The notes beneath the pieces were generated by a model. That model made no database searches and was not told where the DNA came from. It saw only the letters and a list, made by a program, of their open reading frames with translations. Both the position numbers and the translations under genes were made by a program. This document shows positions 22,591 to 32,305 of a stretch of 64,000 nt of DNA, piece by piece. The stretch comes from Hesperophylax magnus (lineage: Eukaryota; Arthropoda; Insecta; Trichoptera; Limnephilidae): assembly GCA_026573805.1 (NCBI GenBank), contig JAIUSX010000221.1:434001-498000 (forward strand), given 5' to 3'. Position 1 is the stretch's first letter; each line of letters opens with the position of its first letter.

Positions 22591-25500
22591 TTAATTTAAT
22601 GATGGCAGGCATTCCTTGAAAAAGTTCCTTCCCTTTATAAATAACCAATTTTGAACACTTATGACATACAAATTGTGAGTTTTTGATTTTCTGATATCAA
22701 TACTCAGCGAGTTGAATATTTTGGGAGCAATATAAGAAAACTGCCGTTGGGCGAAAGCTGTTTTCGTTTGGGGAATTTTACATTTTAGGTGTGACGAGTA
22801 ACGGGTGTTAATTTTTTTTTGTGTTTTATTCACCAAGTCATTTTTCCGTATGTATATGAGAATGGTCTTAACATATAATTGTCGAATATCTAATATTCTG
22901 AGTTTTCTAAAAAGTGGTTCTGATGGGTTTGTTGGCTTACATTTGAATATTATCCTTAGTAACAGTTTTTGAATTAAAACCATGGGATGAAGAATCGTTT
23001 TTGCACAACCTCCCCATCCTACTATACCATATGTAGTAATTGATTGAAAAAGTGCAAAGTATACACATCTTAGTGTTTGTAGGTTAAGGATAGATCTGAG
23101 AGAGTAGAAAATGTAGCATAATTTGCGAAGCCTTTTTGTTGTAGAATTTATATGGGCCTCCCATCGCAGTTGATTGTCTATAATGACCCCCAAGTACTTA
23201 ATTTCGTTTGATATTATAAGGTTATCGCATGAACAATTTTTGTGAGGTGATGTAGCCATGTTGAAGTTCTGTGAACATGAATGTATGGTAAGTTTATGAT
23301 AGTTTTGAGGGAGATTATGTTTGCGTATGGAAAAAAGTAAGTATTTAGTTTTCTCAATATTTAGAGTGAGGAGGTTGGAATCTAACCAGTGTTTTATTTC
23401 ATTTATACCATGATTTGCTTTTTCAAATGCTGAATTCAAATTTTCATCTGCAAATATGATAACCGTATCATCGGCAAAAGATATTATAGTACCACCAGTA
23501 TCCAAATTGCATAACGAGTTAATGTATATTAGAAACAGAAGTGGGCCCAGCACACTGCCTTGGGGCACGCCATATGTGATTGGCAAACTTGTACTTCTAT
23601 ACTCTTTAGCGGAGTTAATAATAGTTGACTGGGACCTATTTGTTAGATAGCTCTCAAACCATTTAAGAGGAACACCTTTTATTCCTATCTGTGAGAGTTT
23701 TTTCAAAAGTATGCGGTGAGATACAGTGTCAAAGGCTTTAGCCAGATCCAAGAATACAGCGAGGGGCTTGCGACTTTTATCGAGGTTATCAGAAATTAAT
23801 TTAGTAAAAGCTGCAATTGCATCTGATGCACTAAGATCTTTGCGGAAGCCGTATTGGTTTTTTGACAGGATTTTATTTTCTTCGAGAAACTTGTAGAGCC
23901 TTTGTTTTACTGTTTTTTCGATTATTTTAGAGATTGGACTCAGTAGAGATATTGGTCTATAGTTATTGACGATTGATCTGTCCCCTGATTTAAAGATAGG
24001 AATAATTGTTGAATGTTTTAGAGTGTTTGGGAAAAGGCCAGTTCGAAAACTTAGATTTGTGATGTATACAAGGGGCTTAGCAATGATTGGTTTAAGGTGT
24101 TTAATTAGTTTAGTGGATATATTGTCAACTCCCGTGGAGTGTGTATTTTTGAGTGAATTGATGATTTCAGTGATTTCTTGTTCTGTTGTTAGTGTGAGAT
24201 TGAAAGGGTCATAACTCAGATTATCGAGAAAGATAGTATTTGCAAGATTATTTTCAGACTTGCTATTTCTTTTTAAAATATTATTTGCTAGATCCGATCC
24301 GATTGTAGAGAAGAATTGGTTGAAGTGATTTGCGATTGTTTCTGAATTTTCAGTTGCATTTAGTGTTTTATTTGTGATGGTTATTTTATTTATGGGTGTG
24401 GTAATTTTGTCGGTGAAGCATATTTCTTTGACAATGTTCCAGATTTTTTTATTATCATTTGCAGCTTCCTCTATCTGTTTCCTATAATAATCTTCTCTGG
24501 CCGTACAGGTTATTTTTTTACAGGCATTTCTGTATCTTTTATAGAATAAGAGAGATTCGTAATCAGTGGGGTTATTTTTATAATATTTATGAAGTTTATC
24601 ACGTTTGCGGATACAGTGTAAAATACCAGTAGTTATCCAAGGTTTTAGTTTAATTGTACGACTACTTTGATTGTTGTGTGTGTGGGATGTGGCATTTTTC
24701 AGATGCTTATGTAGGATGTTGATGAGAGATTCACACGCTAAGTTTGGATCGCTAATTTTGTAGAAATTTGACCAGTTTTCATTGGAAACCAGTTTGAAGA
24801 GAGTGTCATAAGAAATTTTCTTTAGTTGTATAGTGGATGCTGGTAATTTTTGAATTTTATGAGAAATGGAGGTGATAGTAGCGTAGTGATCTGTCACAGT
24901 GCACTGATATATGAGAGATTTGATATTTAGCTTACATTTGACAAAGACGTGGTCTATGCAACTGGCGGATAACTCTGAGACACGAGTAGGGGCTGTAATA
25001 GCTGGGATAAATCCTTGAAGAGTTAATAAATTTATGTAGTCGTTTGCTTGGGGATGCATTGTATTTATAATATTAATATTTAGGTCACCAATAATTAGAA
25101 CATTTTCATGATTTCTAATACATGTCAGAAACTGATTAAGCGAGTTTAAAAATGGTGTTATATTGGAAGTGCTCGGTGATCGGTATATAGTTAGAACAGT
25201 AACGCTATTTTCTATTTCAAGTTTAAGACAATTTGAGTGAGTTATTGTGATTTCCTTTATAGAGTATTGTATATGATTTTTTATGTATATAATAACGCCA
25301 TCATTTTGTAATTGGTTATTCTGAGTACTGTATTGATTATAGTTTTTTATGTTTTTAGGAATATAGTTATCTCTGATCCAGCATTCGCTCAGAATAATCA
25401 AGTCAAAGTCTGAGTCAAGTTCTGTAAGTAGTATCATTAGTTCATTGAAATTTTTGTTCATGCTTCTGATATTCAAGGAAAATATTTTTAGGTTGGATTT

Positions 25501-25593
25501 ATTTAGGGTTTTTTGAACTTCTACAGAACTACTTGTTTCGATACATGGAATCTGCGACAAATTGTCTAAAATATTATTTATATTATCTTCCAT
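22591..25593 (-). CDS. LINE ORF2: endonuclease plus reverse transcriptase
   Basis: A 1000-codon uninterrupted frame. An apurinic-type endonuclease of the exonuclease-endonuclease-phosphatase fold occupies residues about 35-260, with N41 in SLNIRS, E70 in ILSECW, the GDLNIN motif at G169-D170 and the final D235-H236. A reverse transcriptase covers about 480-770, with NYRPISLLSPISKIIEK, LDLAKAFDTVSH, YGVPQGSVLGPLLFLIYIN and the catalytic FADD at 706-709. A C-terminal tail has GWGG. All expected catalytic residues are present, so the protein could be active. The start ATG at 25593 lies about 280 bases after the ORF1 stop. A gene of this kind nicks target DNA and copies its own RNA at the break. 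Clade assignment (CR1/Jockey group) is by general resemblance only. Confidence 0.9.
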   Translation of the reverse strand: MEDNINNILDNLSQIPCIETSSSVEVQKTLNKSNLKIFSLNIRSMNKNFNELMILLTELDSDFDLIILSECWIRDNYIPKNIKNYNQYSTQNNQLQNDGVIIYIKNHIQYSIKEITITHSNCLKLEIENSVTVLTIYRSPSTSNITPFLNSLNQFLTCIRNHENVLIIGDLNINIINTMHPQANDYINLLTLQGFIPAITAPTRVSELSASCIDHVFVKCKLNIKSLIYQCTVTDHYATITSISHKIQKLPASTIQLKKISYDTLFKLVSNENWSNFYKISDPNLACESLINILHKHLKNATSHTHNNQSSRTIKLKPWITTGILHCIRKRDKLHKYYKNNPTDYESLLFYKRYRNACKKITCTAREDYYRKQIEEAANDNKKIWNIVKEICFTDKITTPINKITITNKTLNATENSETIANHFNQFFSTIGSDLANNILKRNSKSENNLANTIFLDNLSYDPFNLTLTTEQEITEIINSLKNTHSTGVDNISTKLIKHLKPIIAKPLVYITNLSFRTGLFPNTLKHSTIIPIFKSGDRSIVNNYRPISLLSPISKIIEKTVKQRLYKFLEENKILSKNQYGFRKDLSASDAIAAFTKLISDNLDKSRKPLAVFLDLAKAFDTVSHRILLKKLSQIGIKGVPLKWFESYLTNRSQSTIINSAKEYRSTSLPITYGVPQGSVLGPLLFLIYINSLCNLDTGGTIISFADDTVIIFADENLNSAFEKANHGINEIKHWLDSNLLTLNIEKTKYLLFSIRKHNLPQNYHKLTIHSCSQNFNMATSPHKNCSCDNLIISNEIKYLGVIIDNQLRWEAHINSTTKRLRKLCYIFYSLRSILNLQTLRCVYFALFQSITTYGIVGWGGCAKTILHPMVLIQKLLLRIIFKCKPTNPSEPLFRKLRILDIRQLYVKTILIYIRKNDLVNKTQKKINTRYSSHLKCKIPQTKTAFAQRQFSYIAPKIFNSLSIDIRKSKTHNLYVISVQNWLFIKGRNFFKECLPSLN

Positions 25594-25875
25594 TTTTTAA
25601 ATTGGTGTAGGGTGTTGGTAGCTAAACTTTGGATGAAGACTAGAAGCTGAATAAAACTTGGCGAGCAATTTAGAAAACAAGTTGTATGTAGAGTTTTTAC
25701 TGTTGGCAATGTTAGAAAATAATGTTGATGTTTCAAAGCAATAGAAATAGGAATAGTATCTTTTACCTGATTCTTGATTCTGACACTAGTACAATATATG
25801 TGATACCTCAAAACAAGTACAATAAAAAAATAATAATACGATAAAATAAAAGTTTTACACATGATAATTTTAGAA

Positions 25876-26152
25876 CTATAGTTGTGATGAATTTGGTGAG
25901 AGTAGTGCCAGTGTCTCCGCATTTGAAACAAGAATTGCAGGTGTTCCGATATCTCTACGTACGTAGATCTGCCCTGATTTGATCCATGAATACTTAAAAA
26001 AATTTTCCTTTGTAGCTTTGCGGGCCAGGTACCACAAGTGGTTAGCACGAAATGTCAGGTGTTCCGCAACGTAGACTGGTGAGCTTGGTCCGGCAATCCC
26101 TAAGTTCAGAGTGTTGAGCTTCTCCTCGGGACTGGATGCTTGTTTGTGGAAG
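25876..26152 (-). pseudogene. LINE ORF1 C-terminus (baculovirus FP-like domain), 5'-truncated
   Basis: A minus-strand frame of about 92 codons runs from the element's 5' edge to a TAG at 25878-25876. It reads SSPVYVAEHLT, then LWYLARKATKENFFKYSWIK and GQIYVRRDIGTPAILVSN. This is the C-terminal block of the ORF1 proteins of many insect LINEs, related to the baculovirus FP/L1 ORF1-like nucleic-acid-binding domain. No start codon remains, because the element is truncated here. Overlapping frame 26048-25578 is a shadow. Confidence 0.75.
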
Positions 26153-26154
26153 GC

Positions 26155-26350
26155 TTATATGTTAATAATGTTAATAAAGTCGGATATTTTCCAACCTTCC
26201 TATCCCATTCCCTTTACCTCCCCAATCCATATAACACAAGGGAGCCTAGTCCCAAATATGTACATATACTAATTCTCATACAACTCTCGACCAGCTGCAT
26301 GCGCACGCCGTGTGATTTTACCAATTTACCGCTTGCTTTGAAATATTAAA
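26155..26350. repeat. Satellite monomer on the far side of the LINE
   Basis: The 276-bp satellite resumes with gttaataaagtcggatattt and reaches gctttgaaatattaa, then stops. The array edge is therefore here. A short duplication (gttaataatgttaataaag) marks the LINE junction, and this monomer carries a few private changes such as an extra tgtaca. Confidence 0.9.
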
Positions 26351-26984
26351 GTCTATTTTGGGACGAAAGGGTGAGATTGTACGACTTAAAGCTCTCCCGT
26401 GGAATGCTCATCTTAAAATAGTGCACTTTGAAAGGGGATCTAAATGTATTTATAAACAATACAAAGTTGTACGTCTGTTGAGTGACTGTTTTAGGATTTC
26501 AGCGTTATTTTAAAATTGATTTCTTTTTACTTCTTCACCGTTTCAGTAATTTTGAAACGAAAACGTCTAGCAAAATGACGACAAAACAATATTTTATTTT
26601 ATGATCAATGTGTACGTAATATCTTTGCCAGGGTGATTTTATTTAAATTTACTAACAGGTTTTGAATAAGCTATCCGATTTAAGCACGGATCCAAATCTT
26701 TCTGAAACAAAAATTGGTCATTTGCCCCAATGGTGGTTCATTTAAACAAAGTGGTATCCACAAAGTGTCACGTTTGTATCCTCAAAGTTAGCATTTTTGA
26801 ATTATTAATGGTGTATTTATTCGTATTTCAAACAAAAGTATTATTTGTCAAAAAATACGGGAAAATATTCGCATAATATTACATAATAATAATCGCAGCT
26901 CCGAGGCAAAACATTCAAACAGATTCTTGCTAACAACCGCAACCCTCAGCGCCAACCTGTTGCTTCAGTCTCAAGTAGCCACAA
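26351..26984. other. Unassigned spacer
   Basis: AT-rich, with no recognised gene or repeat. Confidence 0.3.
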
Positions 26985-27075
26985 GTAGCCTCGAGATGCT
27001 GAGCGTCCCGATGCCCGCCCGCGCTGCGACGCTCGACGCTCCGAGCTATGTGGTGGCGCCCAACGCGGGGCGCCG
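26985..27075. other. GC-rich islet
   Basis: A short block rich in CG dinucleotides (gcccgcgctgcgacgctcg) with ggcgcc words, like those at 13785 and 52925. The minus-strand frame through it shows only composition-driven residues. Confidence 0.55.
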
Positions 27076-28187
27076 GCGGACTGTTAGGGGAGGTTGTAAC
27101 CGATAGAACTAGCTTGTTGTGCTGGCGGGGGAACAAATTGCCCTGTTTGCGAAAGCAGTTTATCGTTGTTGTTTATTCGATGTTAAAGGGATATTGGATT
27201 GGCTGTGGGTAAATATAATACCATCTTTTTAATTCCACCCTGGTCTGTTTAAATATAAAAAGATACAAGAAACACCTTTTTAAATGAAAAATATATAATA
27301 TTTAAACGGATTAAATCTTATATCATTTATATATAATTCGTAATCCAGAAATGACTGTCTTTTTTAACAAAATATACATTACTTTCTGTACTTCATCACC
27401 TGTTCCTGTACTTCATTTTATTTAACTCAATTTAAATTTATTTTTATAATATTTATATTTTTTGCATCAACTGTAAAGCGCTCCTGAGGTGATATCTCAC
27501 AAAAGCGGCGCTATACAAATTGTCCAATAAATAAATAAATTACCCATCGAGATAGCATAAAATAGCTATAATAATTGAACCAATGTACAATGTACATATC
27601 CTACCCGTAAATTACACCGCTAAGTCACTTTATCTTATTTTCATTCTGTTAATTTACTTTATTATTATTATTATTATCGAAATTTATATCTGGAATATAA
27701 GTATACATACAATTCAAGGTAATAAAGTATGTATAATAACAGTAATAGTATAATAAATGACGGTGTATTTAAGCTGCGCGTATCTGCCTCACTGGCTCTA
27801 GGCGAACCCGAATCGAGACAGAATTTTTACCGGTACATATTCTCATGACAATTGCCTTAATTAATTACGGGAAAGATGTATTGTTTTGAATATAGAATAA
27901 TTCGTATATTATGTAAAAACATTTTTCCATTTGTCACCTTTCGTGTTAACTTTATGACTTTACGTAGAGTTTTTCGAAATCAGATGAAGGCAGTAGTTTT
28001 CCTCTTAATTTGAACTTTAATTGCACAAAAATCTATCAAGGCGTATCATAATTCTGCTTTTAGGGGGTGGTAAGGGGATCGGGGATGGTTTTTCAAAATC
28101 TCATATAGACAGTAATCCTTCTCTCGTTTTGATGGTCAATCTCTGATTAAAGCTGTAGTTTTATTTATATATTTTTATATGAATACC
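27076..28187. other. Non-coding stretch with a LINE 3' end
   Basis: At 27440-27535 (+) the sequence ctgtaaagcgctcc... aaagcggcgctatacaaat followed by aataaataaataa matches the 3' terminus of L2/CR1-like LINEs. An (att)n microsatellite lies at 27660-27678. The rest is unassigned. Confidence 0.5.
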
Positions 28188-28390
28188 GCACCAGAGACCC
28201 AACTGCTCCCAACCATCTGGAGCCAGTGAGTCTGTCATCCCCAATATGGGTATGTTCTGAGGTTGAAGGTTGTGGGGAGGGAAAATAGATGGGAAGAGGA
28301 AAGTGGGGGACTACCTGACTATTCAGATCTGCAACTAAAGCAACGTTTCAATTCTGAATGGTTGTCTTACACAAGAGCGATACACTCGAT
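28188..28390 (-). repeat. SINE-like repeat family A (copy 2)
   Basis: The reverse complement matches the body of the repeat at 5105-5375, including gaatagtcaggtagtcccc, the snippet for cccaatcggggatgcc (here diverged) and gaattgaaacgttgct. About 75-80 percent identity by eye, so it is an old copy. Confidence 0.65.
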
Positions 28391-29195
28391 GTCTTTGTTT
28401 ACATGACATGTATATGTATATATATATGAAATATCTCCCACTACTTTCATTTATGTTCTGTGTTCAACTGCTCTATGGTTTAATTTGAAATGAATCTGGC
28501 ACTGAATCACGTTTGTCAGTTATATTATTCGTGGGGCCGATTGCGATGCGACTTTGTTCACGAATCATTTCTCTCGGCGCGGCGTTTACTTTTACAACTC
28601 CACAGTCAATATCATTTCTCTCCGTCACATATAAATCGTGTCCCATTAATACTAGATACAGAGTTCCTTATAGTCGAAATATATATTTGTAATTATTGTG
28701 AATTCACAACAGTTTTGACGACAGCTGCAATCATTATTATTAGGTATTTAATAATGACGTCGAATGCCAATGACTGTTTAAATATATTTTTCCATAATAA
28801 TAACAGTCATGATATCGCATATCATATATATATATATTAATTATATATATATAAAATTTAGTATGGGTTTCTTTTGTTTTTTCGCGTGAGTTCTCTGAAT
28901 ACTTAATAATTCTTAAACACACTAAAATCTTCTTAGTTTTAATATATATTTTTTATTATTGAAGTTGTGTGTAGTGTACCTACCTAAGTAGGAAATAGAA
29001 GATTATTATAGTAGTTGCATTCCCGGAGAGATCCGGAATGCATAGCTGAGCAGTGACCTTTTTGTCAATAGAATTTATGTTAAAATATATGTAAAATTTA
29101 TCATTGTTTTATTATTATTATTATTAGACATAAAATGCATAAAAAAATATTTTATTAATTTGTGTCATTTCAGAATTAAATCATTTGACATAAAA
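28391..29195. other. Unassigned AT-rich spacer
   Basis: Contains short (ta)n runs near 28410-28430 and 28818-28850. No gene is recognised. Confidence 0.35.
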
Positions 29196-29280
29196 TATAG
29201 TATATTTGCGGCTCATTATACAAAGGTACTTTCAGTATTACCCTGGTGAAAGACCACCATTTATCCTTTGCTTGAAATCC
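29196..29280 (+). repeat. SINE-like repeat family A (copy 3, left part)
   Basis: Matches the first roughly 80 bases of copy 1 (tatatttgcggc... accctggtgaaagaccacc). The remainder of the same repeat appears at 31686-31830, so this copy was split by later insertions. Confidence 0.6.
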
Positions 29281-29311
29281 TTCATTCCTTCATCTATCGT
29301 GCGTCCAACAC

Positions 29312-31289
29312 CTTTTTTTTTTTTTTTTAATTTTCTTTATTCATAAAAAATATATTTGGATACAGGTTTTTTACATGCTTTTCGACTATCACACTAGACA
29401 CATGTCCGTATTATGGTAGTCGAAATTAATGTATAATTATATAAATGTAATACATGATTCATTCAGTTGTAAAATAGGTATAGGTTAAATAGGTTTAACT
29501 GAAAATAAGAAAGCGATGAAAATAAAGATAAATTAAATAATTATTTTTAAAAGAAATTTTAAACATGATTTGAAATGAAAAAAAAGTATAATAAAGCAAA
29601 TGAACTTATTTAATGATGTCAGGTATTCTTTAAAATAGTTCTTTCCCTTCATAAATAACCAATACTGAATATATAATATTATGTACATGATCACCATACA
29701 GGAAAGGAATTGGAGTAGGTGAATCTTGTAAACATAAAGATAAAAATAAAAATATGGTAGGATACAAATAAAAATAATAGATAATAGATGCTAGGGATAA
29801 TAGAAATAAAAATAAGAATAATCGCATCAGCGTAATATAAAGTTTTTGTTGAAAGTTAATTTAGAGATAAAAATTTTATTCGAAAAATAAGAACACTATT
29901 AATTTGAAAGGCATTCTTTATAATATTTCCTTCCTTGAGCAAATAACCAGTTCTGTACACTAATGGCATAAAGATCATCAGTTTTCGATGTCTTAATATC
30001 AATACTCAGTAAGTTGAACATTTTAGGCGCTATATAAGAGAACTGTCGCTGGGCGTAGGCTGTTTTTGTTGGAGCTATTTTACATTTTTGGTGTGATGAG
30101 TAGCGGGTGCAAATATTGTGTTGAGTTTTGAGTGTTAAATCATTTTTCCTTATGTGTATAAGAATTGTCTTTACGTATAATTGTCTAATGTCTAGGAATG
30201 CGAATTTTTTTTAATGTGGGTCTGAAGGGTGAGACGGGTGACATTTTAATATAATCCTTAGTAGCAGTTTTTGAATTAAGATCATGGGATTAATAATTGA
30301 AGCTGCACAGCCTCCCCATCCCACGATACCGTATGTAGCTATTGATTGGAAAAGTGCAAAATATATGCATCTCATTGTTTGAAGGTTCAGGATTGATCTG
30401 AGAGAGAGAAATATATAGCTCAATTTGCGGAGTCTTTTTGTTGTGAAATTGACATGATCCTCCCAACGTAGTTGGTCATCTATAACAACCCCTAGATATT
30501 TAATTTGGTCGGATTTTTTTAGGTTGGTGCATGAGCAATTATTGAGGAGAGGCGTAAGGGTAATATGGTTTTGCGGGCATGAGTGAATGATAAGATTAGG
30601 ACAGTTTTGAGGAGTAGTGACTTTGCGTATGGAGAAAAGTAAGTATTTTGTTTTGTCAATATTAAGAGTCAGAAGGTTGTCGTCTAACCAATGTTTTACT
30701 TTATTTAGGCCCTTATTTGCTTTTTCCATAGTTGAGTTCCAATTATCAAATTCAAAGATGATTACTGTATCATCAGCAAAAGAAATTATAGATCCATCAA
30801 TTGCCAAGTTACATAAAGTGTTTATATATATTAGAAAGAGAAGTGGGCCTAATACACTGCCTTGAGGCACACCGTACGTGACTGGTAAACTTGTACTTCT
30901 ATATTCTTTAGCAGAATTTATAAGAGACGATTGCGATCTATTTGTTAAATAGTTCTTAAACCATTTAAGGGGAGTACCTTTCATTCCTACCTGAAGGAGT
31001 TTCTTCAAAAGTATGCGGTGAGAGACAGTATCAAAGGCTTTGGCTAGATCCAAGAAAACAGCAAGGGGCTTGCGGCCTTTATCAAGGTTATCAGAGACTA
31101 CTTAAGTAAAATTTGCAATTGCATCTGCGGCACTACGACCTTTGCGGAAGCCATATTGATTTTCTGAAAGAATGTTATTGTCATCAAGAAATTTGTATAG
31201 CCTTCGTTTTACCGTTTTTTCAATTATTTTTGATATCGGACTCAGCAAGGATATTGGTCTATAGTTATTCACTGATGATCTGTCCCCTT
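29312..31289 (-). mobile_element. Second LINE of the same family, 5'-truncated, with a composite 3' end
   Basis: Minus-strand element with a poly(A) seen as T at 29313-29329 and a 5' edge at about 31289. The part from 29900 to 31289 aligns with ORF2 of the LINE at 22.2-26.2 kb. The part from 29330 to about 29675 aligns with the 3' end of that same LINE, including the last ORF2 codons and 3' UTR. So the ORF2 terminus is represented twice, separated by about 215 bases (29676-29890) of AT-rich sequence. Possible short target duplication aacac on both sides. Confidence 0.75.
30211..31286 (-). pseudogene. LINE reverse transcriptase, broken
   Basis: Minus-strand frame 31053-30211 (280 codons) carries LDLAKAFDTVSH, YGVPQGSVLGPLLF and an intact FADD motif. 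Upstream, to 31286, the same frame gives NYRPISLLSPISKIIEK but is interrupted by a TAA near 31105. Downstream, a frameshift around 30210 separates the remaining C-terminal tail (to about 29905). The endonuclease is missing because of 5' truncation. Clearly the same family as the ORF2 at 22591-25593. Confidence 0.85.
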
Positions 31290-31637
31290 AACACACACTA
31301 TTTTAACACACGCTATTCATAATTTGACATATTTAACTCTGCACCACACTCCTTAAAATCCCACAGACACTCTCTCGATACATTACAATAACAATAACTA
31401 CAGATACCATCTAATACAACCACCACTTTATTAACTTCCTTTATACATACCTCAACCTAACCGATCCCTCCTCATCCTACCCCCTCCCTATTCCCCCCTA
31501 AATAACTTTTTTTCTTGAAATGTAATTTTCACTTGTATATAATACCTATGTGGAAACCTGTAAATAGTTTATTTTCTGTAACTAAATTATTATTATGCTG
31601 TCATTAATGTAAACTGTTGGTATCCCAAATATAATAA

Positions 31638-31668
<31 letters not shown>

Positions 31669-31685
31669 TAAAATAAAATAAAATA
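31290..31685 (+). repeat. 3' UTR and A-rich tail of a + strand LINE
   Basis: Sequence running into gtaaactgttggtatcccaa, then an (aaaat)n/(aaata)n tail at 31630-31688. This is a retroposon 3' end. Its left part seems to continue before the LINE at 29281-29311, so the minus-strand LINE inserted into it. Confidence 0.5.
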
Positions 31686-31830
31686 AAATGGCTTTTGTCG
31701 TGTTTGGTTACCAAATCTGAATAGCCAGGTACTTCTCCATCTCCAATCACAGTGTACCCCAATTGAGCATGCCACATTATCACCGTCTCCAGACGATTGG
31801 GAGCAATTGAAATTTTTGTGCGGTACTCAC
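31686..31830 (+). repeat. SINE-like repeat family A (copy 3, right part)
   Basis: Picks up where the fragment at 29196-29280 stops, lacking only about 20 bases relative to copy 1. It has ctgaatagccaggtacttc and ccagacgattgggagca and ends ggtactcac, without an A-tail. Confidence 0.6.
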
Positions 31831-31834
31831 ATTA

Positions 31835-32305
31835 CCTAACCTAACCCAGCGCCGGAGCACGGACCTCGAAAGTTCCCTCGACAGTATTACAAAACCATGC
31901 CAGACAAGGGGGTCATTACCAACCTAACCTAACCTAACCCAGCGCCGGAGCACGGACCTCGAAAGTTCCCTCGACAGTATTACAAAACCATGCCAGACAA
32001 GGGGGTCATTACCAACCTAACCTAACCTAACCCAGCGCCGGAGCACGGACCTCGAAAGTTCCCTCGACAGTATTACAAAACCATGCCAGACAAGGGGGTC
32101 ATTACCAACCTAACCTAACTTAACCTAACCTAACCCAGCGCCGGAGCACGGACCTCGAAAGTTCCCTCGACAGTATTACAAAACCATGCCAGACAAGTGG
32201 GTCATTACCAACCTAACCTAACCTAACCTAACCCAGCGCCGGAGCACGGACCTCGAAAGTTCCCTCGACAGTATTACAAAACCATGCCAGACAAGTGGGT
32301 CATTG
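31835..32305. repeat. Minisatellite containing telomere pentamers (CCTAA)n
   Basis: Five copies of a unit with gcgccggagcacggacctcg at 31851, 31944, 32037, 32140 and 32238. The unit lengths are 93, 93, 103 and 98, differing by multiples of 5. The variable part is the (CCTAA)n block, with n of 3, 3, 5 (one CTTAA variant) and 4. The non-telomeric part is almost invariant (only ggggg against gtggg). Confidence 0.9.

Larger units (their letters stand above)
22151..26154 (-). mobile_element. CR1/Jockey-type LINE, 5'-truncated, inserted in the satellite
   Basis: A roughly 4.0-kb non-LTR retrotransposon on the minus strand. Its 3' poly(A) appears as 31 T at 22151-22181. The right (5') edge is at about 26154, where satellite sequence (ttatatgttaataa) starts again. 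It contains the end of ORF1, a complete ORF2 and a 3' UTR of about 400 bp. Only about 3 bases (tat) can be shared as a target duplication. The continuous ORF2 and long tail suggest a recent insertion. Confidence 0.9.

Noticed and set aside
25578..26048. 156-codon minus-strand frame overlapping ORF2 start
   Set aside because: Out of phase with the recognisable ORF1 C-terminus; no gag or zinc-knuckle features.
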